Source: Gynuella sunshinyii YC6258 (GTDB lineage: Bacteria; Pseudomonadota; Gammaproteobacteria; Pseudomonadales; Natronospirillaceae). Taken from it: a DNA stretch of 64,000 bases. Below, piece by piece: positions 31,673-40,793 of this stretch. The stretch is from assembly GCF_000940805.1 (NCBI RefSeq), contig NZ_CP007142.1:5742593-5806592 (forward strand), in the 5' to 3' direction. Each line of letters begins with the position of its first letter. Position 1 is the stretch's first letter. Below the pieces are notes generated by a model. That model was not told where the DNA came from and ran no database searches. It saw only the letters and a program-made list of their open reading frames with translations. The translations under genes and the position numbers were made by a program.

Positions 31673-33550
31673 ATGAGTGCAACTATTGAAATTACTGAAG
31701 TCATCAGTTTTTTACAAAAAACACCGCCGTTCCAGTTTCTGGACGGCAATGCACTGAAGCGAATCGCTTCCGGTCTTGAAGTCCAATACATTAAAGTGGA
31801 GCAATCCACTGCCATCCAGACACCTGAAAGCAGGCCTGTTCTCCACATCATTCGCCGGGGTGCGTTTGAAATCCGCAGTCAGGAAGGTCTTCTGGTTGAC
31901 CGTTTGGCCGATGGCGAGTGCTTCGGCATCTCCAGCATTCTGGAAAACAACCCCGAAGGCTTTACCGTTATCGCCCTGGAAGACAGTCTGGTCTATCGTC
32001 TGGACAGGAAAACATTCCAAACGATCGCTGACGACTATCCCAGTTTTCTGAGTTATTTCACCAGTACACGGGCAAACCGGCTGCGCAAGTTATTTGCAAG
32101 CCAGACTCACCCAACTATTACCCCGGCCATTCATCTTTCCAGTTCGGTGGACTCTCTCATGTCCTCAGGATTGATTGCCACCGACCTTAATAGCTCGGTA
32201 CAGGCTGTAGCAAAAAAAATGACAGCGGCTCGGGTTAGCTCGATTCTGGTACTCGAGAATGAAAAAATGATTGGGATACTAACTGACCGGGACCTGCGTT
32301 CACGAGTATTGGCCAATGCATTACCAGCGGATACGCCAGTTGGCGACATCATGACCCATGAACCAGTATATCTCGCCCAGCATGCCAGCATTATGGAAGC
32401 CTTACTGTTGATGAGCGAACGGGATATTCATCATCTACCTATCATCAGCAATGATGCCAAGCCTGTTGGCATGATCACCTCAACAGATTTACTGCGTAAC
32501 CAGCAACTCAGTCCTCTGCTACTGGCATCAGAAATTAGCCGGCAAACCAATGTACCGGCATTGATCAACACCTGTAAACGACTGCCTGCGCTGATCAACA
32601 ATCTGGTCGTCACTAATATTTCTCCAGTGGATATCGGCAGGGTAGTGGCCACCATATCCGATAATCTGATACAGCAGCTGATCAAACTCGCTATGGTGCA
32701 ATATGGACAGGCACCGATGGATTTTAATTTTCTGGTATTCGGGTCCCTGGCCCGCAGAGAGCAATCCCTTGGTAGTGATCAGGACAATGCTTTGATGCTG
32801 GAAAGTGAGCCCAACGAACAGGAAGTACACTATTTCAATCGATTGGCCCGGTTTGTCAGCGATGGTCTGCATCATTGCGGGTTTCCCTATTGTCCTGGCA
32901 ATATCATGGCAACCAATCCAACCTGGATGATGAGCCGGCAACAATGGCAACGGCAGTTTAATTACTGGATTGAAAAGTCCACACCGAAAGCACTGTTGAA
33001 TGCCTCTATTTTTTTTGATATCCGATCTTCATACGGACCCGAAGAGCCGGCCAGACAACTGGTGGCGGAAACACTCGAACATTGCAAAAAAAACAGTATT
33101 TTTCTGGCCACGCTTACCAAAAATGCTCTTCGCTCCAGACCTCCTCTGGGTTTTTTCCGTAATCTGGTGCTGGAAAGCACAGGAGAACATAAAAATGAAT
33201 TGGATCTGAAACACAATGGCATTGCCCTGATTAATGATCTGGCCAGAATCTATGGTCTCGCTGCTGGAGAAACCTCGACTTCGACCATCGAACGACTACA
33301 GAATCTGAGCGACAAAAAAATCATGTCACAGGAAAACATTCACAACCTGCAGGACGCCTGGATGTTTCTTTCAGAGCTCCGCCTGCAAACCCAGCATGAA
33401 AGCTGGCAGCGACACGGAAAAACCAGCGCCTATCTTGACCCCACCCATCTGAGCCAGCTGGAGCGTCGACACCTGAAAGCAACGTTTAAGGCCATTGCCA
33501 ACGCTCAGGACATGGCAAAAATCAGATTTGCCAATGGTTTACCTTCCTGA
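31673..33550 (+). CDS. cNMP-binding / CBS pair / DUF294 nucleotidyltransferase-like regulator
   Basis: This 625-residue multidomain protein contains a cyclic-nucleotide-binding-like domain (about 15-130) and two CBS repeats (about 160-280, with ILTDRDLRSRVLA and MITSTDLLRNQQL). A DUF294 nucleotidyltransferase-like domain follows (from about 325, with FGSLARREQSLGSDQDNAL resembling the GlnD-type GSxxR...DxDN site), then a helical C-terminal part. Such proteins sit beside SSS acetate-type symporters and are thought to sense nucleotides and control transport or signalling. GGAG precedes the start. Whether it transfers nucleotides is not known. Confidence 0.9.
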   Translation: MSATIEITEVISFLQKTPPFQFLDGNALKRIASGLEVQYIKVEQSTAIQTPESRPVLHIIRRGAFEIRSQEGLLVDRLADGECFGISSILENNPEGFTVIALEDSLVYRLDRKTFQTIADDYPSFLSYFTSTRANRLRKLFASQTHPTITPAIHLSSSVDSLMSSGLIATDLNSSVQAVAKKMTAARVSSILVLENEKMIGILTDRDLRSRVLANALPADTPVGDIMTHEPVYLAQHASIMEALLLMSERDIHHLPIISNDAKPVGMITSTDLLRNQQLSPLLLASEISRQTNVPALINTCKRLPALINNLVVTNISPVDIGRVVATISDNLIQQLIKLAMVQYGQAPMDFNFLVFGSLARREQSLGSDQDNALMLESEPNEQEVHYFNRLARFVSDGLHHCGFPYCPGNIMATNPTWMMSRQQWQRQFNYWIEKSTPKALLNASIFFDIRSSYGPEEPARQLVAETLEHCKKNSIFLATLTKNALRSRPPLGFFRNLVLESTGEHKNELDLKHNGIALINDLARIYGLAAGETSTSTIERLQNLSDKKIMSQENIHNLQDAWMFLSELRLQTQHESWQRHGKTSAYLDPTHLSQLERRHLKATFKAIANAQDMAKIRFANGLPS

Positions 33551-34209
33551 TGCTAATGGCACGTCTGCGTTCGCAGTTCTTCAACCGAACTCTGAATACT
33601 ATCCACCACGAACTATGGAACAATCAGAAGTATCTGGTGCTGGACATGGAAACGACCGGACTCAACGTTGCAACCGATCACCTGTTAAGCCTGGGCTGGG
33701 TTGCGATTGATGATGGGATCATCAAGCTTTCAACAGCACAATTGCTACTCGTCAATCATGGTGCGGTATCCAAAGATACCGTTGGTCTGCACATGATTAC
33801 TGATCAGGATATCAACGACCAGGGAATACCGGTCAAAACCGCACTCGAATACTTGTATCAGGCTCTTCAGGGACGTTTACTGATCGTACATCACGCACCG
33901 GTGGAGATAGGTTTTCTGACCAGACTCTGGCGTCAGATAGCCTTACCTTCCTTACAGATCAACCTGTTTGATACTCTGTTGTTTGAGCGCATCCAGAAAA
34001 ATAAAATTCAGGAATATGTGCGCGACGATGCCTTCCGGCTGAACAACTGCCGCAGACGTTATAATCTGCCGGAATACGGGGGGCACAATGCTTTGACAGA
34101 TGCATTGGCAACGGCAGAGTTGTTCCTTGCACAGGTTGCTCATATCAGAGCAGAGCCTACCATAGGCTACTTATTTAAAAATGCCGGTCTGACCATCCGG
34201 CTGCCCTGA
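33550..34209 (+). CDS. DEDDh 3'-5' exonuclease (DnaQ/PolC-epsilon-like)
   Basis: This 219-residue protein starts with an overlap of the previous stop (TGATG). Exo I VLDMETTGLN is near residue 33, Exo II IVHHAPVEIGFL near 115, and Exo III GGHNALTDALATAELF near 177, giving the DEDDh set (Asp/Glu, Asp-equivalent, His and Asp). The Exo II motif has Glu-Ile in the place of the usual Asp, as in several members paired with DUF294 proteins. It probably acts on single-stranded DNA, RNA or oligonucleotides. Its consistent genetic pairing with the DUF294 gene suggests a shared process, which I cannot specify. Confidence 0.88.
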   Translation: MLMARLRSQFFNRTLNTIHHELWNNQKYLVLDMETTGLNVATDHLLSLGWVAIDDGIIKLSTAQLLLVNHGAVSKDTVGLHMITDQDINDQGIPVKTALEYLYQALQGRLLIVHHAPVEIGFLTRLWRQIALPSLQINLFDTLLFERIQKNKIQEYVRDDAFRLNNCRRRYNLPEYGGHNALTDALATAELFLAQVAHIRAEPTIGYLFKNAGLTIRLP

Positions 34210-34598
34210 CACTGAGTGCATCACATCCCATCACTTTTACCCCCCATAGACCGTTTTACGCAGGAACTAAAAAATGACTCGTACTGTGCAAAAGTAAGAT
34301 TGCTACCGCTAAATGCCTCAAGTAAAATGAAATTTCTATTCCATTTATGAAAAACAGGCGAACCTCGCCCTGGTGTTCAATCTTAACCGGGTTGATTCGC
34401 TTGACCATAAGGCACTCTTTGGTCGGACAAATATCAAGAGACACATATATGTTTACTTTCTGACGACGGGTTTCAAAGGCATAAAAAGAAACCATGCTAA
34501 ATATTTTTAAAACTCCGAACAAAAATATAGCCTGCTAACAAATAGAAAGATTATCAGGCACTGGCGAAAGACCACAGCATCATTTACGGGAAGCATCT
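34210..34598. other. Intergenic region upstream of the RpiR-type regulator
   Basis: This stretch of 390 bases has no convincing gene. An 88-codon frame on the minus strand (34256-34522) has no ribosome-binding site or family look and is not called. It holds one GAAA-N6-TTCC site at 34329-34342, listed separately. Confidence 0.5.
34329..34342. promoter_or_regulatory. Candidate IolR operator upstream of iolR
   Basis: GAAATTTCTATTCC fits the pattern (G/A)GAA-N6-TTCC with one change. It lies about 255 bp before the regulator start. The match to the other inositol-region sites suggests autoregulation, but at this distance it is the weakest of the set. Confidence 0.4.
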
Positions 34599-35477
34599 AT
34601 GAATCAAACTAACCTCCCCAATACTCTGGAAGAATTGGAACAAACGATTGCAGAGCGCTATAACGATCTCAGCAAACGATTGCAACAGGTTGCTCGTTAT
34701 CTTACCGATCATCCCAGAGATGTTGCTTTCGACACCGTCGCCTCTATTGCAACAAAAGCCAATGTAACCCCCTCAACACTGATCCGCTTTGCTAATGCCC
34801 TGGGATTTCAGGGATTCAGCGAAATGCAGCGCCTGTTTCGCAGTAAGCTTATTGATGATGCACCGAGCTACAGCGAACGTATTCGCATGGCGCGTCAGGA
34901 GTACGGTCAATCTGATAACCCATCACCGTTTCAGCTGTTACAGGAATTCACGACGTCAAATGTCATCGCACTGGATCACCTGAAACATGAAATGGACGAA
35001 GAGAGTCTGAATAAGGCACTGGACATTCTCGAAAATGCCAAGTCCACGCATATCGTTGGAGTGCGGCGTGCCTTTGTTGTGGCTTCTTACTTTGCCTATG
35101 CCTTACGGCATATAGAACACCATGCTTATCTGGTAGACGGTATCGGTGGAATGTTTAAGGAACAGGCCCAGTCCATTGATGCAAAGGATGCAGTCATCGC
35201 CATCAGCTTCACCCCTTACGCTCAGGAAACCTTGGACGTCGCCCAGATCGCCATGAAAAAAGGCAGCCCATTGATCGTTATTACGGACAGCCCGCTAAGC
35301 CCACTGGCATTACAAGCCAGCGTCAGCCTGGTAGTAAAAGAGGCACAGGTCCGCAGCTTCCGTTCATTGACCTCATCTTTGTGCCTGGCGCAAACCCTCT
35401 CGATCGGTCTCGCCTATCGTCTGCAGGCAAACAACAAACTCGATGGCAAACCAATCGCCGCGCCGGATGGAGCCTGA
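34599..35477 (+). CDS. iolR: RpiR/MurR-family regulator, probable IolR
   Basis: This 292-residue protein has an N-terminal HTH of the RpiR type (about 1-85, VASIATKANVTPSTLIRFAN, then ALGFQGFSEMQRLFRS) and a SIS sugar-phosphate-binding domain (about 130-265, STHIVGVRRAFVVASYFAYA, then VIAISFTPYAQETLDVAQIA). RpiR-type IolR repressors in rhizobia and other proteobacteria control inositol genes and respond to a phosphorylated intermediate. It stands at the left edge of the inositol region, and sites resembling GGAA-N6-TTCC occur before several of the genes. The target set is inferred, not shown. Confidence 0.85.
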   Translation: MNQTNLPNTLEELEQTIAERYNDLSKRLQQVARYLTDHPRDVAFDTVASIATKANVTPSTLIRFANALGFQGFSEMQRLFRSKLIDDAPSYSERIRMARQEYGQSDNPSPFQLLQEFTTSNVIALDHLKHEMDEESLNKALDILENAKSTHIVGVRRAFVVASYFAYALRHIEHHAYLVDGIGGMFKEQAQSIDAKDAVIAISFTPYAQETLDVAQIAMKKGSPLIVITDSPLSPLALQASVSLVVKEAQVRSFRSLTSSLCLAQTLSIGLAYRLQANNKLDGKPIAAPDGA

Positions 35478-35557
35478 AACACTTCCTGAAAATTAATAGC
35501 TGCGTTCTGGACTGATGCCTTCAAGACAATGACCATGGATGGTGGTTATGCTGACGA

Positions 35558-35582
35558 TTAAAAAAGCCATTGGTTTTTTAAG
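35558..35582. terminator. AT-rich hairpin downstream of iolR
   Basis: TTAAAAAA and TTTTTTAA arms flank GCCATTGG, 80 bp past the regulator stop. The T-run inside the right arm would act as a terminator tail on the plus strand. The stem is weak apart from the GC/GG pairs. A degenerate copy of the CCATGGATGG repeat core lies just upstream. Confidence 0.45.
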
Positions 35583-35699
35583 CCGAAGTTTGAGGCAGTG
35601 GTTCCCATTTGGTCAGATGCGATTATTCCGACTTATCCGGTCCACCTACCCGCCTGCTGATGGAATCCTTTCGATTAAAACACTCGCTTAGCTTTATTG

Positions 35700-36554
35700 T
35701 CAGCCCAGGCTATCTATCCTGGCGCGGCAATGCCGCTCCGCCAAAGTTTGCAGGTGGTTGACCCATTCCGCCAGCCAAGTCAGTTGTTCGGTCGTAATGT
35801 CATACGCAGAGCTATAGCGGGAATCCACATAGGCTTGGCACAACAGCTCAAAGCAAGTGCGCTCAAAGGGGGTACTCTCTGGAAATACAGATAAAAACTC
35901 AGGCTCTATACTGCCTGCAAAGGTGCGCAGTTTTTTAAGGTCATGCAGTTTGGGTTTATAGTGGGTAAAGACCAGCAGAATCATTGAATAAAGCCGCTCA
36001 GTGATCTGATGCAGTGAAAAGGCAGCTCTATTTCGCAAATTACTTTCAAATGAAAACTGATAAACTTTCTGTTCTTCTTTCGCAATATTTAACCAGTAAT
36101 CAAAATGCTTTTGAGCCTCTATTTTCCGCTCCGTGAGCGTCAGTTCTTTGGGCTCTACCAGTTCCAGCTTACCGTTGTCATGCAACAGAATGCCTTCCCG
36201 GTAGATATCTGCGTAGAAATATTGGCCCTTGCTTAGCTGCGCATTTACAAAGTGGATATCTTCAGCAATCAGACTGACCGGTGTTTTAACCTCCCGCATC
36301 AAACGATTACTCAATGAACGCTTGGTTTCAATCTTGCGCGCCAGTACTCCGTTTTTGGCAATGGCGAGAATATCCATATCACTTTGATAACGGTAATGCA
36401 CCCGGTCCTCTTCCAGGTGGTCTACCCAGTCGCCACGGGCATAACTGCCGAACAGAATCAGCAGACTGGGTTTAACCGCTTGCACAATAATGTCAACCGC
36501 ATGGCGCAGCTGCTCTTGTTTGTCGAGGGGAAGATGGTCGAGTGATGTTTTCAT
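35700..36554 (-). CDS. MNT nucleotidyltransferase fused to HEPN domain
   Basis: In this 284-residue protein the N-terminal third is a minimal nucleotidyltransferase: LLILFGSYARGDW near residue 34, with the paired acidic motif YQSDMDILAIAK near 55. The C-terminal part (about 130-260) is helical and Gln/Tyr-rich like HEPN domains (for example FSLHQITERLYSMILL). MNT and HEPN usually occur as separate antitoxin-toxin partners, and here they are joined. The HEPN RX4-6H motif is not obvious, so activity is unclear. It may be a regulatory nucleotidyltransferase rather than a toxin system. The gene stands alone and could be accessory. Confidence 0.75.
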   Translation of the reverse strand: MKTSLDHLPLDKQEQLRHAVDIIVQAVKPSLLILFGSYARGDWVDHLEEDRVHYRYQSDMDILAIAKNGVLARKIETKRSLSNRLMREVKTPVSLIAEDIHFVNAQLSKGQYFYADIYREGILLHDNGKLELVEPKELTLTERKIEAQKHFDYWLNIAKEEQKVYQFSFESNLRNRAAFSLHQITERLYSMILLVFTHYKPKLHDLKKLRTFAGSIEPEFLSVFPESTPFERTCFELLCQAYVDSRYSSAYDITTEQLTWLAEWVNHLQTLAERHCRARIDSLG

Positions 36555-36805
36555 GCCAGCATCGTAGCAACTTCTCGACAGTGGTCAACTCATTCCAGCC
36601 CCTGATCTTACCCCGATGCCACTGTTCAGAACTGCCCATTTAAATACAGCCAGCCTTTGGGTGCTGAAATTGCCATCTCAATCACGCCGATGTCATGGCA
36701 AATTTCCTACAGTCACCAGGTTTTGCACATACAACCAACAGGACGAAGGAACAGATGGACGATGAAAGCACATAGATGTGTTTTAGGCCCCCATGAGCTG
36801 ACAGG

Positions 36806-36844
36806 GTCAGGAACATACATTCTGCGAGTCCTTCCCTGGACGTA
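36806..36844. repeat. 39-bp repeat, copy 1
   Basis: A 39-base sequence starting GTCAGGAACATACATTCTG and ending CCTTCCCTGGACGTA recurs at 36963-37001 with one mismatch. It flanks the tandem palindromic units at 36878-36981, and together they form a composite intergenic repeat. Confidence 0.85.
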
Positions 36845-36877
36845 CCCCGCTCCTGCGCATCCATGCGCTCGCGGGAT

Positions 36878-36981
36878 GACCGCCATGGATGGCGGAAATG
36901 CAAGAATGTGTCAGGAACATACATTCTGTGGACCGCCATGGATGGCGGAAATGCAAGAATGTGTCAGGAACACACATTCTG
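36878..36981. repeat. Two tandem 51-bp palindromic repeats (REP-like)
   Basis: Copies at 36878-36928 and 36931-36981 differ at one base and are spaced 53 bp apart. Each contains the hairpin CCGCCATggATGGCGG and a second imperfect hairpin, AGAATGTGT...ACATACATTCT. They lie in a non-coding gap between the MNT-HEPN gene and the inositol permease gene, both on the minus strand. This structure is typical of REP-type intergenic repeats dispersed in gammaproteobacterial genomes. It is not CRISPR: there are only two units and no unique spacers. Confidence 0.85.
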
Positions 36982-37001
36982 CGAGTCCTTCCCTGGACGT
37001 A
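36963..37001. repeat. 39-bp repeat, copy 2
   Basis: This is the second copy of the 36806-36844 sequence (one mismatch), overlapping the end of the second 51-bp unit and running into the terminator of the inositol ABC operon. Confidence 0.85.
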
Positions 37002-37032
37002 AAAAAGCCGCTGTACGCGGCTAAAGTTTTTT
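37002..37032 (-). terminator. Rho-independent terminator of the inositol ABC operon
   Basis: The stem AGCCGC/GCGGCT with loop TGTAC is followed by TTTTTT on the minus strand, just past the permease stop (37050). A T-run is also present on the plus strand (AAAGTTTTTT), so it could stop both directions. Confidence 0.8.
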
Positions 37033-37049
37033 ATCGCTCGAAAAAACAA

Positions 37050-38087
37050 TCAGGTCGTTTTACGACGTTTGTTTTGTCGACGCTGGTCAACCACTACTGC
37101 CGCAACAATGATGACTCCTTTGATGATGTCCTGGTAATACGCATCAATCCGCAGGAAGGTGAAACCGGACAACATAACCCCCAAGATCAAGGCTCCGATC
37201 ACGGTTCCCATAATCCGGCCACGGCCGCCCGATAACGACACGCCACCGATCACTGATGCCGCAATGGCATCCAGTTCATACATTAACCCCATACCTGCCT
37301 GAGCGGTTTTGATCCGGGCAATAGCAACCATCGCGGCAAGTCCAGTAAGCAGTCCGGCAATTGCATATATCTTAATCAGGTGCATATCAATATTGATACC
37401 GGACACACGTGCGGCCTGTTCGTTAGCGCCTATCGCATAGGTGAATTTTCCGTAACGGGTATAGCGCATCACAATATGAAAAATAACGGCAACACATAGA
37501 AACACTACCACTGGCATCCAGCGACTCAGACCATTACCCAGCACAGCAAAGCTTTCAGTAAAGCCGGATACCGGGCTGCCATCGGTATACCATCTGGCAA
37601 TACCTCGGGCACTCACCATCATGCCCAGAGTTGCAATAAATGGTGGAATCTTGGTTTTGGTAATCAAAACACCGCTGACCAGACCCGCCAATCCGCCGAC
37701 GGCAATGCCCACCAGGATTGGCACAATAAACGGTAGATCGGTCAATGCCGGATAAATCACTTTGGGCCATTTGGCAGTCTGTGCAAAGGTTGCTGCAATC
37801 ATTCCGCTCATAGCGACAACAGAGCCCGAGGACAAGTCAATCCCACCGGTAATAATTATCTGGGTAACACCAATGGCAATAATGCCAATAACCGATACCT
37901 GCAGAATAATAATCTGTAAACGAGCCACATTGGTCAGGAAGCTCTGGCCGACAAAAATCCAGCCAAGTATTTCAAAAAACACGGCGATGCCGATTAAAAC
38001 CAGAAAAATGTTAAATTCCGGTGGAATGCGTCTCTTAACTGCCAGATCCAATGTGTCCATACTGGCAGTAGCTGATTTCGTTACCAT
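37050..38087 (-). CDS. Sugar (inositol) ABC transporter permease, RbsC-type
   Basis: This 345-residue CUT2 permease has about 8-10 membrane helices. The GITQIIITGGIDLSSGSVVAM-type signature lies near residue 78, and the C-terminal IAASVIGGVSLSGGRGRIMG near 275 is the coupling segment to the ATPase. It ends the minus-strand set of binding protein, ATPase and permease. The substrate is inferred as myo-inositol from the adjacent iol genes and the shared operator; the family also includes ribose, xylose and galactose carriers. Confidence 0.9.
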   Translation of the reverse strand: MVTKSATASMDTLDLAVKRRIPPEFNIFLVLIGIAVFFEILGWIFVGQSFLTNVARLQIIILQVSVIGIIAIGVTQIIITGGIDLSSGSVVAMSGMIAATFAQTAKWPKVIYPALTDLPFIVPILVGIAVGGLAGLVSGVLITKTKIPPFIATLGMMVSARGIARWYTDGSPVSGFTESFAVLGNGLSRWMPVVVFLCVAVIFHIVMRYTRYGKFTYAIGANEQAARVSGINIDMHLIKIYAIAGLLTGLAAMVAIARIKTAQAGMGLMYELDAIAASVIGGVSLSGGRGRIMGTVIGALILGVMLSGFTFLRIDAYYQDIIKGVIIVAAVVVDQRRQNKRRKTT

Positions 38088-38138
38088 AATTACCTCTCTA
38101 TTCTTGCGGAATCCACCTGCATATGCATTCGATGGTAT

Positions 38139-39686
38139 TTACTTCGCGGCCAAATCCATCACACTGACCTGATCTGCCTCATCGCGGTTCAGTATTCCTG
38201 TCACTCTGCCTTCATGCATAACCACTATTCTGTCACTCATACCCAGCACTTCCGGTAATTCTGAGGAGATCATTATGACTGCCACCCCCTTACGAACCAG
38301 TTGAGTCACCAGTGTATGAATTTCTGCTTTGGCACCAACATCAATGCCACGCGTTGGTTCATCCAGAATCAGAATTCTCGGATTAGTCAGTAACCACCGG
38401 GCAATCAAGACTTTCTGTTGATTGCCGCCAGACAGGTTTTCTATACATTCCTGCATGGTCGGCGTTTTAATTCTCAGCTTCTTACTCATTTCCAGACTGG
38501 CTTCTTCAACGGCATGCTCGGCAACAAAACCATGGTTAACATAGTTCTCGTGCAACACCGGCAACTGAATGTTTTCCTGAACATCCAACGTCAGAAAGCA
38601 GCCAGTCTGTTTACGGTCCTCAGTCAAAAACGCCATTCCAAGTTTGATGGCATCGTGGGGGGATTTAATGGTTACCGACTCGCCATCAATGATAACCTCA
38701 CCACTGCTGGCAGGAGTGACGCCGAATAACGCTTCAGCCACATTGGAACGCCCTGAGCCAACGAGTCCGGCAAAGCCTAAAATCTCGCCGGCGCGCACAT
38801 CAAATGACACATCGGAAAAGATGCCATCCAGGGTCAGATTTTTAACCGATAACACAACATCACCCATTTCCACTTGCTCTTTTGGAAACATTTGGGTGAT
38901 ATCACGTCCCACCATCATGCGAATAATGTCATCACGGGTAACATCACTGGCCGCGTGTGTCGCCACATACTGACCGTCACGAAATACCGAAAACTCATCC
39001 GCAATTTCAAACAACTCACTCATTTTATGAGTGATGTATACGATGCCGATGCCACGTTCACGCAGGCCACGGATAATGGTAAACAGGTGCTCCACTTCAT
39101 TTTCAGTCAGAGCGGATGTCGGCTCATCCATGATGAGCACATCGGAATTAAACGATACCGCTTTGGCAATTTCGACCATCTGCCGATTGGCAACGGTCAG
39201 GTCTTTAATTTCAGCGTCGGGATGAATATTGATATTCAGCTCTGAGAGCAACTCAATTGTCTTGCGCCGCATCTCATGGTGATCAATCAATCCCATAGAA
39301 TTTTTTGGTTCGCGACGGATCCAGATATTTTCCGCAACCGTCATATAATCCATCAGTAACAATTCCTGGTGAATCATGGCAATGCCTGCTTCCTGTGCTG
39401 CCAGGGGCGTAGCCAGATGTACGGGCTCTCCACGTAGACGGATTTCACCTTTGTCCGGATGATAGATTCCGGCGATGATTTTCATCAGAGTGGACTTACC
39501 AGCGCCATTTTCTCCCATCAAGGCATGTACAGTGCCAGGCCTGATGCGTAGAGAAACATTATCCAGCGCCACAACACCAGGGAATTCTTTGCGGGCGTTA
39601 ATGACTTCCAGTACATATTTATAAGGGTGCGACTGAGTTTCTGTCGCATCGACAGGCTGGCTTTCTACTCGTGATGCGCTGACCAT
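38139..39686 (-). CDS. Sugar (inositol) ABC transporter ATPase, RbsA/MglA-type
   Basis: I choose the ATG at 39686: GGAGGTG lies seven bases upstream, giving 515 residues. The open frame's eight extra codons (to 39710) are not family-like. The protein has two ABC modules. The first has Walker [13 protein letters not shown] near residue 50 and Walker [12 protein letters not shown] near 170. The second is degenerate at Walker A ([12 protein letters not shown] near 295) but retains [19 protein letters not shown] and [12 protein letters not shown] near 420. This pattern is normal for CUT2 ATPases. It lies 51 bp from the permease gene. Confidence 0.93.
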   Translation of the reverse strand: MVSASRVESQPVDATETQSHPYKYVLEVINARKEFPGVVALDNVSLRIRPGTVHALMGENGAGKSTLMKIIAGIYHPDKGEIRLRGEPVHLATPLAAQEAGIAMIHQELLLMDYMTVAENIWIRREPKNSMGLIDHHEMRRKTIELLSELNINIHPDAEIKDLTVANRQMVEIAKAVSFNSDVLIMDEPTSALTENEVEHLFTIIRGLRERGIGIVYITHKMSELFEIADEFSVFRDGQYVATHAASDVTRDDIIRMMVGRDITQMFPKEQVEMGDVVLSVKNLTLDGIFSDVSFDVRAGEILGFAGLVGSGRSNVAEALFGVTPASSGEVIIDGESVTIKSPHDAIKLGMAFLTEDRKQTGCFLTLDVQENIQLPVLHENYVNHGFVAEHAVEEASLEMSKKLRIKTPTMQECIENLSGGNQQKVLIARWLLTNPRILILDEPTRGIDVGAKAEIHTLVTQLVRKGVAVIMISSELPEVLGMSDRIVVMHEGRVTGILNRDEADQVSVMDLAAK

Positions 39687-39851
39687 AACGCAACACCTCC
39701 ACGTTAGCAAAACTCAAAATTGAACAATATCAATGCAAATTGCCGTGTCTTACGAAAAGACAGCAAGAAAAAGATAGTGGGTTATTTTCTGTTTATTCCG
39801 ATACTCAATCATCTTCTATTATTGTGAAGATGATTGAGTGTACATATGAAC

Positions 39852-40793
39852 TTAATTCATAAACTCGTTCATATTGGACGGTACAACCAGTTTGAATGGT
39901 ACCCAGACCTTTTGGTCGACATCTTTACCCTCAGCCAGTTTAACTGCAGCATCAATGGCACCTTTGCCCTGACCTGCTGCATCCTGGAACACGGTTACAT
40001 CGAGATCACCGGCTTTCATCGCGGCAAGCGCATCTGCCGTTGCATCAATGCCGGCAACAACTACTTTGTCCATTGGACGTCCAGCCGCTTTGAGCGCCTG
40101 AATGGCACCAATGGCCATTTCATCATTGTTGGAAATGACCGCATCAAATTTCAGCCCGGCGGATAACCAGTTGGTCATCAGGTCATTACCTTTGGTACGT
40201 GACCATTCGGCAGTCTGCTCTTCGACAATTTCGAGCCCGGAACACTCTGGAGTGGCAATAACATCATGGATGTCTTTGGTACGTTGAATGGCGGCCTGGT
40301 TTGACAGTTCTCCCATCATGACCACAACCTTGCCTTTACCTCCCAGCAGACGACACACCTCTTTAGTTTGAAGAGTACCGGAATCCGCTTCATTGGAAGC
40401 CACAAAGGCTTGGTTATCTGGCAGCATTTCAAGATTGATTGGCTGACGGTTTACATAAATCAGGGGAATACCTGCGGCAGAGGCGTCATCACTCATTGAC
40501 ACCGTTGCATCAGTATCCACCGGGTTTATGATGATCGCGTCGACACCAGAAGCAATAAAGTTCTGTATTTGGTTAAGTTGTTGCCCTACTTCGTTTTTCG
40601 CGTCTTCCACTTGCAGAGATACGCCGGTTTCTTTGGCATAGCTCTCCATCCCCTTACGCAGGACAGTCAGGAAGTTGTCATCGAATAACGCCATGGAAAC
40701 ACCAATTTTTAACTCCTTCGCATAAGCGGGACCCGCCAGCATTGAAGTCGCAATTGCAGTTGTGGCTAAAGCAGCTAAAGCTATTTTTTTCAT
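39852..40793 (-). CDS. Periplasmic sugar (inositol)-binding protein
   Basis: This 313-residue type I binding protein has a signal peptide (about 1-25, ending GPAYA) and the RbsB/IbpA fold: KIGVSMALFDDNFLTVLRKG, QLNQIQNFIASGVDAIIINP near 85, and NNDEMAIGAIQALKAAG near 225. It is first in the minus-strand importer operon, with AGGAGTT before the ATG and a large regulatory gap upstream that contains the 19-bp shared site. It is closely related to the protein at 51916-52842, which suggests a duplication. Confidence 0.92.
   Translation of the reverse strand: MKKIALAALATTAIATSMLAGPAYAKELKIGVSMALFDDNFLTVLRKGMESYAKETGVSLQVEDAKNEVGQQLNQIQNFIASGVDAIIINPVDTDATVSMSDDASAAGIPLIYVNRQPINLEMLPDNQAFVASNEADSGTLQTKEVCRLLGGKGKVVVMMGELSNQAAIQRTKDIHDVIATPECSGLEIVEEQTAEWSRTKGNDLMTNWLSAGLKFDAVISNNDEMAIGAIQALKAAGRPMDKVVVAGIDATADALAAMKAGDLDVTVFQDAAGQGKGAIDAAVKLAEGKDVDQKVWVPFKLVVPSNMNEFMN

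Noticed and set aside
34256-34522. 88-codon minus-strand open frame upstream of iolR
   Set aside because: No ribosome-binding site, odd composition and no known relatives that I can see; overlaps an operator-like site.
36878-36981. Possible CRISPR repeats
   Set aside because: Only two units, almost no spacer between them and internal palindromes; REP-like repeats explain them better.
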